A DNA stretch of 64,000 bases, from positions 124,001-188,000 of the forward strand of contig NZ_WQLB01000004.1 in the NCBI RefSeq assembly GCF_009755355.1. The letters are read 5' to 3'. The translations under genes and the position numbers were made by a program. Below the pieces are notes generated by a model, which was not told where the DNA came from, made no database searches, and saw nothing but the letters and a program-made list of their open reading frames with translations. This DNA comes from Deinococcus arboris. GTDB taxonomy: Bacteria > Deinococcota > Deinococci > Deinococcales > Deinococcaceae. Below, one piece after another: positions 19,104 through 28,295 of the stretch. The first letter of the stretch is position 1. Every line of letters starts with the position of its first letter.

Positions 19104-20245
19104 CCCCCAAGCGTCCCGGCGAGACCGCCACCAAAGCCAAGATTCTCGAAGCCTTTGACGACCTTAGCACCGAATACACGCAGCTGGAAGGGCAACTGAG
19201 CGCCCTGAAAAGCCAGCTGAACCAGAAAGAAAAAGAGGTGCGCGAGGCCCAGAAACAGGCGCAGCAGCAGACGCAAAAGGCGCAGCAGGCCCCCGCAGGA
19301 CCAATGGCCGAAGCGGCGAAACCCCTGCCCACCACCCCGGAAGGCAAGCCGGGCCGCATGGAAGTGGCCCTGGGCCTGCTCGCGCAGCTTCAGGCCGGGG
19401 CGTCCGGCACGCTGGCCGAACTGTCCGAGCAGCTCAGCGCCGAGGCCGCCGGGCTTCAGGGCGTGCTGAAGCTGGCCCAGGCCGAGCGTGAAGCCCTGAA
19501 AGAGTTGTACGACCTGGATGCGGGTGAAGACGCGCTGCGCCACCTGCTGGCCGAATACGACGCGGCGGCCGAAAGCGCCCGCACCGAGGCCGAGACCCGT
19601 CAGGCCCAGGTGGCCGAGGACTGGGAAGCGCGCCAGCGCGAGTGGCAGACCGAGCAGGACGCCCGGGAGCGCAGCGTACAGGAGCGCGACCTGACCGCCG
19701 CGACCACCCAGGAACGCGAGGACGCCGATTACCAGTACAGCCGCGACCTGGCCCGGCGCCTGGATGACGAAACCTACCGCGCCGAACAGGCCGAGCTGAC
19801 CCGCACCCGCGCCGAGCGCCTGGACACGCAGGAACGCGAATGGAACACCCGCGAGGCCGAATTGACCCAGCGGGAAACGCACTTCCGCGACGTGACCGAT
19901 AAGGCCGCCGCCCTGCCCACCGAACGCGAGGCCGCCCTGAAGCGCGCCGAGGCCGAAGGCACTGGCATTGGCAACCGGCAGGCGCGCGTGCGCACCGACC
20001 TGCAGGAGAAAGAAATTGACGGCCAGCGCCGCATCTACGAGCAGCGCACCCAAAACTTTCAGACCCGCCTGGACCTGCTTGAAAGGCGCGCGGCGCAGCT
20101 GTCCGAGCAGGTGGGGGCTGCCAGCCGGCAGATGCAGGACCTCGCGGTCAAGGCCATTGAGGGCCAGGCCAACGCCAGCAGCCTGAACGCCTTCAAAGAA
20201 CTGGCCATGGAACAGGCCAAGGCCCAGGGCAAGAGCAAGAACTGA
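19100..20245 (+). CDS. Coiled-coil protein, second of a paralogous pair
   Basis: A 381-residue, predicted rod-like protein. Its GTG overlaps the stop of the previous gene (GTGA), so translation is coupled. After an N-terminal coiled coil and a Pro-containing break (APAGPMAEAAKPLPTTPEGKPG, about residues 70-91) it matches the first protein colinearly: QEREWNTREAEL with DRDWREREAAL, QARVRTDLQEKE with DAKVRSDLLERE, and MQDLAVKAIEG with TQGLAARAFRG. The C-terminus is longer and Lys-rich. The shared promoter and terminator suggest a two-protein filament or complex. The function is unknown. Confidence 0.7.
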   Translation: MTPKRPGETATKAKILEAFDDLSTEYTQLEGQLSALKSQLNQKEKEVREAQKQAQQQTQKAQQAPAGPMAEAAKPLPTTPEGKPGRMEVALGLLAQLQAGASGTLAELSEQLSAEAAGLQGVLKLAQAEREALKELYDLDAGEDALRHLLAEYDAAAESARTEAETRQAQVAEDWEARQREWQTEQDARERSVQERDLTAATTQEREDADYQYSRDLARRLDDETYRAEQAELTRTRAERLDTQEREWNTREAELTQRETHFRDVTDKAAALPTEREAALKRAEAEGTGIGNRQARVRTDLQEKEIDGQRRIYEQRTQNFQTRLDLLERRAAQLSEQVGAASRQMQDLAVKAIEGQANASSLNAFKELAMEQAKAQGKSKN

Positions 20246-20263
20246 GCGTCAGGGCACGGCCAG

Positions 20264-20289
20264 GGGCGACCTTCTGCGGAGGGTCGCCC
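20264..20289 (+). terminator. Intrinsic terminator after the coiled-coil pair
   Basis: GGGCGACC and GGTCGCCC form an 8-bp stem with a 10-nt loop, followed by TGTTGCTGT, 18 bp after the stop. Confidence 0.6.
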
Positions 20290-20424
20290 TGTTGCTGTGC
20301 CTAGAGCCCTGAAAAGGCAGTAAGTGTCAACCCGTGTAGAGAGCCGCTGGCACGACGCTGATCACACACAGGGGGCTGAGTATTCTGGACAGCGTTGTCT
20401 GAGCCGCCTGCTGGCCGACCATTC

Positions 20425-20559
20425 ATACGGATTCCGTCTGTTTCGTTTACAAATCGGAACAGAGCCAATTTGCAAACTCCACGCCCGGAGCCCGTTTTGC
20501 TCATTCTCGCTCCGCTCGGATTGAATCGTTTTTGCAAACGATTCAATCGGAGTCCGTAT
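20425..20559 (+). repeat. Dispersed 135-bp repeat, copy A
   Basis: A non-coding element with imperfect terminal inverted repeats (ATACGGATTCCG at the left, CGGAGTCCGTAT at the right). It contains a strong internal hairpin (TTGAATCGTTT with AAACGATTCAA, 20521-20546) and a weaker one around CAAATCGG/CCAATTTG. TA dinucleotides at both ends could be a target duplication. Copies B and C have the same length. Confidence 0.8.
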
Positions 20560-20572
20560 CACAGTGGGGCCG

Positions 20573-21106
20573 TCACGGCCTCGGGGTGTAGGTCGCCTGC
20601 ACCAGGCCACTTGGAAACGCGCGACTTCGGCTCAAGTGCCACGCCCGCTGCGGCAGACCACGCTCAAAGAGGGCAATCCCCGAGCCGAGGATGACAGGCA
20701 CCCAGGACAGCGTCAGGTCTGTGACCACCCCTGCCCGGAGCCCCTGCCGCACCACATCACCACCGTCAAGGTAGATGTGTTCGTGGCCTTCGTGGGCCAA
20801 CCGGTCCAGCACCTGCGTCAGTTCCCCCTGGCACGCCTCTACACCCTGCCGCGCGTCAAGTGGCCGGTGCGTGAGCACCAGCACCCGCTTGCCCGCGTAG
20901 GGCCATTCTGGAAACGAGCCCACCACATCGTAGGTCGAGCGGCCGATGACCAGCGCGTCAACAGACGCCATCAGCTCGGCGTAACCCGTGTCTTCCGGGG
21001 GCGTGGTCTGCACCAGATTGAGCCAGTCCAGCCCGTGATCGTCACCCGCAATGTACCCGTCCAGGCTGAGGCCCAGAAAAACTGTCACGCGCAGAGGCTT
21101 CGTCAT
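20573..21106 (-). CDS. Dihydrofolate reductase-family protein (RibD C-terminal-like)
   Basis: A 177-residue NADPH-dependent reductase of the RibD-C/DHFR fold: FLGLSLDGYIAGDDHGLDWL at the N-terminus, DALVIGRSTYDVV and HIYLDGGDVVRQGL in the nucleotide-binding core. Such proteins are often of unknown substrate and are commonly called YwjB/YyaP-like. It is divergent from a TetR-type regulator, with a shared palindrome between them, so it is probably the regulated target. TAGAAT 6 nt before the ATG suggests a leaderless transcript, and the palindrome overlaps this -10. Confidence 0.85.
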   Translation of the reverse strand: MTKPLRVTVFLGLSLDGYIAGDDHGLDWLNLVQTTPPEDTGYAELMASVDALVIGRSTYDVVGSFPEWPYAGKRVLVLTHRPLDARQGVEACQGELTQVLDRLAHEGHEHIYLDGGDVVRQGLRAGVVTDLTLSWVPVILGSGIALFERGLPQRAWHLSRSRAFPSGLVQATYTPRP

Positions 21107-21112
21107 GCTTAA

Positions 21113-21128
21113 ATTCTATAGCGTAGAA
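21113..21128. promoter_or_regulatory. Palindromic operator candidate between the reductase and TetR genes
   Basis: TTCTA-TAGCG-TAGAA (21114-21128) is a perfect 5-bp inverted repeat that overlaps the reductase -10 hexamer TAGAAT (minus strand, 21113-21118). Its place in the 55-bp divergent gap fits a TetR operator. Confidence 0.5.
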
Positions 21129-21161
21129 ATAAAGAGGGGCCAACACGCACAATGGAGTTCA

Positions 21162-21746
21162 ATGACTGCTCCTCTTCCCCCCCGGCGCCGGGGACGACCT
21201 GCTCGTGGCGCTGGGCTGACCGAAGACACCGTGCTCAGTGCCGCCCTGGCCCTGCTGGAAAGAGACCGCGCCGCCTTCTCCATGCGCGCCCTCGCCCGCA
21301 CGCTTCAGGTAGATGTGATGTCGCTCTACCACTACTTTCCAACCAAGGAGGCTCTGCTTGATGCCGCCGTCCTCGCTGCCTTCGCACCCCTGGACGAGGC
21401 TGGCCCTTCCCTTGAGGGAGAGCCCACCTGTGCTGGGCGGCTGGAGCGCCTGGCCGCGCTGTATCTCGGTGTGGTGCAGCGCTATCCGGGCCTCACGCTG
21501 GAGATTGCAGCTGGCCGCGTGCCTACGGCGCCTGTCGTCGCGCGCTTCGATGCTTTATTCGTGCAGGCGGTCAGGCCTCTTCCCCTGACCGCTGAGGAGA
21601 CGCAAAGTGCTGGCCAGATGCTCGTGGACTACCTGCACGGCTTCATGCTGGGCGGTCCAGCGGCTGGGGAGGCCTGGCGGTTCGCCGTGCGCGTCTTCGC
21701 ACAGGGCCTGCGCCATTGGCCGCCGGACGCAACTCAGGACCACTGA
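21162..21746 (+). CDS. TetR-family transcriptional regulator
   Basis: A 194-residue repressor-like protein. The N-terminal helix-turn-helix is clear (LTEDTVLSAALALLERDRAAFSMRALARTLQVDVMSLYHYFPTKEALLDA, shown in pieces: MRALARTLQV then SLYHYFPTKEAL). The C-terminal ligand domain resembles the TetR_C class of tetracycline-type repressors. I chose the ATG at 21162, preceded by GGAG, since the open frame upstream to 21051 runs through the divergent gene. It probably controls itself and the reductase through the palindrome at 21114-21128. The ligand is unknown. Confidence 0.85.
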   Translation: MTAPLPPRRRGRPARGAGLTEDTVLSAALALLERDRAAFSMRALARTLQVDVMSLYHYFPTKEALLDAAVLAAFAPLDEAGPSLEGEPTCAGRLERLAALYLGVVQRYPGLTLEIAAGRVPTAPVVARFDALFVQAVRPLPLTAEETQSAGQMLVDYLHGFMLGGPAAGEAWRFAVRVFAQGLRHWPPDATQDH

Positions 21747-22027
21747 TTCAGAGACTTTCTGAGGCTTACAGAACTGGTGGCCATAGTGTGCGTCAAGGGT
21801 AGACGAGGTTCCAGACCTCAGCATCAGTTGCTTACGAAACCGCTCAACAGAACTTGCCTTCACGCTTGGACAGCGGCCTTGCACGTTCTTCCCCACCCGC
21901 TTTGAATCCCCTTTTGCAAGCGATCTAACCGGAGAGGTCTTCAGTCCACTTCTGGCCACCTCAGCCGCCCTGGATGAGCAACGCATAGGCAGGCGCTGAA
22001 GCGGGGGCATTCGCTGGGGGTGGGGGT
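21747..22027. other. Intergenic region, possible degraded repeat remnant
   Basis: About 280 bp of lower G+C. The segment 21885-21940 (CCTTTTGCAAGCGATCTAACCGGAGAGG) faintly recalls the right half of the dispersed repeat, but the match is too weak to call. Confidence 0.25.
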
Positions 22028-22070
22028 TGACAGACCCGTGAGGGTTCTGTCAGAGGCCGGCCGCTACCTT
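22028..22070 (+). promoter_or_regulatory. Inverted repeat and -10 element upstream of the two-component genes
   Basis: TGACAGACCC (22028-22037) pairs with GGGTTCTGTCA (22042-22052) around a 4-nt loop and one bulged T. TACCTT (22065-22070) follows and lies 7 nt before the ATG at 22078. The repeat covers the -35 region, so it could be an operator. Confidence 0.45.
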
Positions 22071-22077
22071 GGGCGGT

Positions 22078-23169
22078 ATGTCCACGTCTGCGCCCACCCT
22101 GCCCCACCCGGCCACCGGGTTTGGTCAGGCCAGTTTGCGGACGCTGCGCGCCCAGTTCACCCTGGTGATCTTTCTGCTGGCCTTTCTGCCCAATGTGGTG
22201 CTGACCTTGACGGCCCGGCCCAACGTGGCGCCGCTGACCCTGCTGGCCTGGATGGTGACGGTGGGAGCGCTGTGCGCGGCGGTCGGCTATCTGCTCAGTG
22301 GCACCCTGCTGCGGCCCCTTAGCCGCCTTCAAGCCCAGGTTGAGGCCGGCGCCTTTCAGGCCGCCCACGCCGATGATCCGACGGAGATTCGCGCGCTGAG
22401 GGGCGCGTTTACGGGCCTACTGTCCAGTCTCGGCACCGAGCAGGCGCGGCGCAACGCCTTCATGGCCACGCTGGTGCATGACCTGAAAACGCCGCTGATC
22501 GCCACCGGCCACCTGACCAAGATCCTGACCACCATGCCGCTGCCCGAACCAGAACGCCGCATGATGGGCGAGCAGATGCAAGCCGAAACCGCCCGGCTGC
22601 TGGCGCTGGTGCAGCAGATGGCCGACGCCCACCGCTTCGAGCAGGAAGACGTGCAGGTGCAGCTGATCTCCACCGATCTGGGCGCCTTGCTGAACGATGT
22701 GGCCCTGCGCGCCGCCCCTCAGGCCGAGGCCCAGGGGCTGACCCTGAGCGTTCAGGGTGAAGGACACGCCCAGACCGATCCGGCGGTGCTGGAACGCGCC
22801 GTCATGAACCTCACCACCAACGCCCTGCGTTACGCCCGCAGCGGCGTGACTCTCAGCGTGTCCGCAGATGGCCTGCACGTGACCGACGATGGCCCCGGCC
22901 TGGCCGCGCCCCTGGACGAGCTGGCCCAGCCGTTTAACGCCCAGCCCACCACGATTGCCGGGCAGCAGTACACCGCCGGCACCGCTGGTCTGGGCCTTTT
23001 CATCGCCCGCCGCATCGCCCAGGCCCACGGCGGCGACCTGCACTACAGCCGCCTGCCCCCTCCCGACGCTTCCTCCGGCCTCTCCTTTTCCGAAGCCCCT
23101 GCCGGTGCCGACGCCTGCCTGCCCGCCCTGACCCGCTTCACGCTCTCCCTGCCGGAGGTTTCCCCATGA
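22078..23169 (+). CDS. Sensor histidine kinase
   Basis: A 363-residue membrane sensor. Two transmembrane helices (about residues 28-45 and 55-80) enclose only a very short loop, then a HAMP-like region, the phosphoacceptor H-box (FMATLVHDLKTPLIATGHLTK, about 135-155) and an HATPase_c domain (AVMNLTTNALRYA, VTDDGPGL, TAGLGLFIARRIAQAHGG). With almost no extracytoplasmic domain it probably senses the membrane or a cytoplasmic signal. Its stop overlaps the start of the response regulator (ATGA), its evident partner. Confidence 0.93.
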   Translation: MSTSAPTLPHPATGFGQASLRTLRAQFTLVIFLLAFLPNVVLTLTARPNVAPLTLLAWMVTVGALCAAVGYLLSGTLLRPLSRLQAQVEAGAFQAAHADDPTEIRALRGAFTGLLSSLGTEQARRNAFMATLVHDLKTPLIATGHLTKILTTMPLPEPERRMMGEQMQAETARLLALVQQMADAHRFEQEDVQVQLISTDLGALLNDVALRAAPQAEAQGLTLSVQGEGHAQTDPAVLERAVMNLTTNALRYARSGVTLSVSADGLHVTDDGPGLAAPLDELAQPFNAQPTTIAGQQYTAGTAGLGLFIARRIAQAHGGDLHYSRLPPPDASSGLSFSEAPAGADACLPALTRFTLSLPEVSP

Positions 23170-23750
23170 GACTAGTCATTGCCGACGACCATCCCCTCTT
23201 TCGTATGGGCCTCAAGTACGCCCTGATTCACCAGGGCTTTGACGTGGTGGCCGAGGCCAGTGACGGCCTGGCCGCGCTGGAGGCCTGCCGCGCCCTGCAA
23301 CCCGACGCCGCGCTGCTGGACGTGAAGATGCCCGGCATGACCGGCATTGAGGTCTGCGAGCGCCTGCGTCAGACCAACCCCCGGCTGGTTAGCGTCCTGA
23401 TCACCACCTTTGCCGAACCCGCCATCGTGCAGGCCGCCCGCGCGGCGGGGGCCCGCGGCTACGTGAGCAAGGAAACCGACCCCGAAAGCCTGGCCCGGCA
23501 ACTGCGCGACATCGTGGCCAACCCGGATGTGGACCGCCTGCCTCATGTGGACGTGCCCCGCCTGACCCCCCGCGAATCCGAGGTGCTGCCGCTGCTGGCG
23601 CAGGGCTACAGCAACAAGGAGATCGCCAAGAACCTGGGCGTCTCGCCCGATACCGTCAAAGACCACCTGGCCCGGCTGTACGCCAAGCTGGACGCGGGTG
23701 ACCGCACCGAGGCGGTCAGCCGCGCCCGCTCTATCGGCCTGCTGCACTGA
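23166..23750 (+). CDS. Response regulator, NarL/FixJ family
   Basis: A 194-residue DNA-binding regulator. The receiver domain has the acidic pocket (VIADDHPLF), the phospho-acceptor Asp (ALLDVKMPG, about residue 53) and the conserved Lys (GYVSKETD). The C-terminal LuxR-type helix-turn-helix reads LTPRESEVLPLLAQGYSNKEIAKNLGVSPDTVKDHLARLYAKL. It is translationally coupled to the histidine kinase by a 4-bp overlap. Target genes are not evident; the inverted repeat ahead of the kinase would be a reasonable autoregulatory site. Confidence 0.95.
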   Translation: MRLVIADDHPLFRMGLKYALIHQGFDVVAEASDGLAALEACRALQPDAALLDVKMPGMTGIEVCERLRQTNPRLVSVLITTFAEPAIVQAARAAGARGYVSKETDPESLARQLRDIVANPDVDRLPHVDVPRLTPRESEVLPLLAQGYSNKEIAKNLGVSPDTVKDHLARLYAKLDAGDRTEAVSRARSIGLLH

Positions 23751-23905
23751 GAGTAAGAGCCAGCACCGCTGAGGCGCACCACTGAGTCACAGAGCCCTCA
23801 ATCAACGTGGGCCAATGCACCTGGGCGGCAGCCTTCCTGACCTGGATGGTGGCGCCGCCCTGACCATCAAGGCCATAGAAGACCGCTGTGAAACTACACA
23901 GACAA

Positions 23906-23941
23906 CCGCCGGGTCACCCTTCATTACAGGTGGCCCGGCGG
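23906..23941 (+). terminator. Terminator-like hairpin after the two-component genes
   Basis: CCGCCGGG-T-CACC pairs with GGTG-G-CCCGGCGG (12 pairs with one mismatch). There is no T run, so termination may be weak. Confidence 0.45.
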
Positions 23942-23990
23942 CTCAAGTGAGGCAATCCGGCACATGCCCGGCTGTTAAAGTGAAGGCCAC

Positions 23991-24482
23991 ATGAAGACTT
24001 GCTGCCTGTTTTCCATGACGCTGCTTCTCGCCGGCACTGCGGCGGCGCAGGGCACATCGCCCGACGCGCGCCTGACCCTCTGGGGCAGTGTGGGGACCGA
24101 AGCCTATATCGCGCCGGGCGTTTCACTGGGCCTGAGCGCTCCGCTGGGCCAGATCGGCTCCTTTCAGACCACCCTGCGCGGCACCGCCGGCCTGTATATC
24201 CTGCCTATCGCCGACCTGAACGGGCCACTGCCCCTGGTGAACGCCGACGTGCTGTTCTCGGGGACGGCGGGCCAGGTGAACGTCTACGGCGGTCCCAGCC
24301 TGGGCACGCTGGCCGGGGCCGTGTGGTTTGCGGGCGTAACAGGTGGCGTACGCGGGCAGTTTGGGGAGAGCAACCTGGGCTGGTTCAGCGAGGCCCGCGT
24401 GCGCGCCGGCTTTGTTCCAGGCAGCGGCACGCCGCTCCTGCCCCTGGTGGGCGGCGGGTTTGGCCTCACCTACCGCTTCTAA
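23991..24482 (+). CDS. Exported protein, probable small outer-membrane beta-barrel
   Basis: A 163-residue protein with a signal peptide (MKTCCLFSMTLLLAGTAAAQG). The mature part has alternating hydrophobic/polar residues in eight or so short strands with Gly- and Asn-rich turns, and it ends in Phe (GGGFGLTYRF), as outer-membrane barrels do. No named family is recognised. TAAAGT 9 nt before the ATG and GAAGG between them are both possible start signals. It precedes the aminotransferase gene by 44 bp, which has its own -10 element. Confidence 0.7.
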   Translation: MKTCCLFSMTLLLAGTAAAQGTSPDARLTLWGSVGTEAYIAPGVSLGLSAPLGQIGSFQTTLRGTAGLYILPIADLNGPLPLVNADVLFSGTAGQVNVYGGPSLGTLAGAVWFAGVTGGVRGQFGESNLGWFSEARVRAGFVPGSGTPLLPLVGGGFGLTYRF

Positions 24483-24513
24483 CCTTTTCGCCGCCTTGCC
24501 TCCGGGCCGCCTG

Positions 24514-24519
24514 TACCCT
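24514..24519 (+). promoter_or_regulatory. -10 element (TACCCT), leaderless start of the aminotransferase gene
   Basis: TACCCT, then 7 nt, then the ATG at 24527. Confidence 0.5.
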
Positions 24520-24526
24520 GCGGGGA

Positions 24527-25705
<1,179 letters not shown>

Positions 25706-25861
25706 GAGTGGTGTTCCCATTTTTCCCTGGCTGGGAGTACACCGCACCTCAAATCCAGAGAGGCTACTCCGCCCTGTCACGCCGCCTGGTCACTCTGCCC
25801 GCCGCCAGGCGCTCTAAGCAGCCACCGAACTTTTGAAGGATGACTGGGGCGGCCCAGTCCC

Positions 25862-25867
25862 TAAGCT
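25862..25867 (+). promoter_or_regulatory. -10 element (TAAGCT) of the WD40-like gene
   Basis: TAAGCT, then 6 nt, then the ATG at 25874. Confidence 0.45.
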
Positions 25868-25873
25868 GCCCCT

Positions 25874-27226
25874 ATGCCTCTGGTCAAAAGCGTTGCGTGC
25901 GCCGCTGTGCTGTGGCTCTCCAGCACAGCCTCGGCACTCCTATCCGGCGTGCCTTTACCTGACGGCGGGTGGGCAGGCTGGCGGTGCCTGACGCCAGACG
26001 AAGCCCCGGCCTGCCGCGTGCCGGTGTTCGTCCGCCTGGACGCGGCGGGGCGGGTGAAGCGCCAGGCGCAGGTGCCCGAAAGTCGCAGCCTCGGCCCGGT
26101 GTTGCGGCACCCTGACGGACGCACCCTGTAGCTGGGCGGCTCAACCCTCGTGGCTCTGGATGCCAACACGCTGAAGGCGCGCTGGCATGTCCAGCTGTCC
26201 GCCGCCGCCTGGAGCCTGGAACCCCTGGCCCTCTCGCCGAATGGTCAGCATCTGGCTGTGGCTGGTCAGAACGGCGCCGTGCGGCTGCTCAGTGCCCAGA
26301 GCGGGCGGTGGGTCAACACCCTCCAGCATCCGTTCTACAGAGACCAGAAGGACGGCTCCGGCGACTTCTTTGCCACCCCAACCGCCCTGGCCTTTTCGCC
26401 TGATGGCCGCACCCTCGCCATTGGCTCTCGGGGTGGTGGGGTGCGGCTGCGCTCGCTGGCCAATGGGCAGGAGCGCCAGCTCTCGGGAGGCTGCACAGCG
26501 GCGAGGACCGCAGCACACCTGGGGCCAGTGAGGGGCCTGCTGTTCACAGATGCGGGCACGCTGGTCAGCACCGCCAACGACGAGCAGCTGGTGGCCTGGC
26601 CGCTGCGCCCGCCGCGTCAGGCCCGCTGCCTGTCTTTGCCCGGCGGCGCGACCTCGCTGCACCTCTTGCCGCAGGGCCGCCTGCTGGCGCTGGGGGTCAC
26701 CTCGAGCACCCTACTTCACTGGCCGGAGGTCACGCGACTGGCCCGGCTCGCTCCGCTGGGCTCAGCACTGGTGCGGTGGCAGATCACGGACACCACCCTG
26801 GCCCTCAGTGACCAGCACAGCACCCGCCGCTGGGGGCTGCTGAGCGCCGCGCCTTTGCCCAGCACTGCGCTCCCTCTGGCCACCTTTCACCCCACCGGGG
26901 CCACCGTCACCATCGGAGATGACCTGAGGGTGCGCGTCAAAGCCGCTGGGCACACACGGGTTCTCTGGCCCCCGGCCGTGGCGCCGGCCAATCTGGACGG
27001 CCTGGGCGTCCCTGTCGGCTGGCAGGTGCGCTTGAAAGGCGGCCAACTGACCGTGAGCGCCACCTCTAACGTCCGCACCATGACGAACGGAACGACCGAC
27101 TTCACCAACAACTACGTGTGGGCCTGGCCGTCAGGCCGCTTTCTGGGCTGCCGCACCCTGCACGGGGACGGAGACAACCTGAGTATCGCCTCTCTTCCGG
27201 TGCCCTGCCGCACGCGGGAACCCTGA
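25874..27226 (+). pseudogene. WD40-like exported protein, interrupted by an in-frame TAG
   Basis: Two pieces lie in the same reading frame: 25874-26131 (signal peptide MPLVKSVACAAVLWLSSTASA, ending ...HPDGRTL) and the rest to 27226, which holds WD40/PQQ-type repeats (LALSPNGQHLAVAGQNGAVRLL, LAFSPDGRTLAIGSRGGGVRL, GLLFTDAGTLVSTANDEQLVAW). The codon between them is TAG at 26129-26131. Reading GRTL-x-LGGSTLVALDANT across it fits a blade strand, with Tyr as the likely original residue. So this is one gene of about 450 codons broken by one nonsense base, or read through, or carrying a sequencing error. Codon use is normal on both sides. Confidence 0.75.
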
Positions 27227-27240
27227 CGCCACTCCTGGCG

Positions 27241-27246
27241 TACCCT
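27241..27246 (+). promoter_or_regulatory. -10 element (TACCCT), leaderless start of the AIM24-family gene
   Basis: TACCCT, then 6 nt, then the ATG at 27253. Confidence 0.5.
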
Positions 27247-27252
27247 GGCGGT

Positions 27253-28023
<771 letters not shown>

Positions 28024-28115
28024 AGTCAGGAAGTGGGGAGTAGGAAGTAGGGAGTAGAAAAAGCGTAAGGATGGAGGGCGTGGCCTGGACGGCACGCCCT
28101 CTCTTTTCTCCACTC

Positions 28116-28250
28116 ATACTGACTCCGATTGAATCGTTCTTGCAAACGATTCAATCCGAGCGGAGCGAGAAAGAGCAAAACGGGTTCCGGGCGTGGAGTT
28201 TGCAAATCGGTCCTGTTCCGATTTGCAAACGAAACAGACGGAATCCGTAT
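28116..28250 (-). repeat. Dispersed 135-bp repeat, copy B (upstream of murG)
   Basis: Same length and sequence type as copy A but in the opposite orientation, and the closest match to it. It keeps both hairpins (around GAATCGTTCTTGCAAACGATTC and CAAATCGGTCCTGTTCCGATTTG, given here as their arms plus loops). It ends 31 bp before the murG -10 hexamer, so it may affect murG expression. Confidence 0.8.
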
Positions 28251-28281
28251 CACCACTGCCCACTTCCCACTCCCCAACCGC

Positions 28282-28287
28282 TACACT
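28282..28287 (+). promoter_or_regulatory. -10 element (TACACT), leaderless start of murG
   Basis: TACACT, then 8 nt, then the ATG of murG at 28296. This would be the promoter of the murG-ftsA operon. Confidence 0.55.
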
Positions 28288-28295
28288 CGCCCCCA

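Noticed and set aside
21885..21940. Copy of the dispersed repeat
   Set aside because: Only a short stretch resembles the right half and neither terminus is present; it is mentioned only as a possible remnant.
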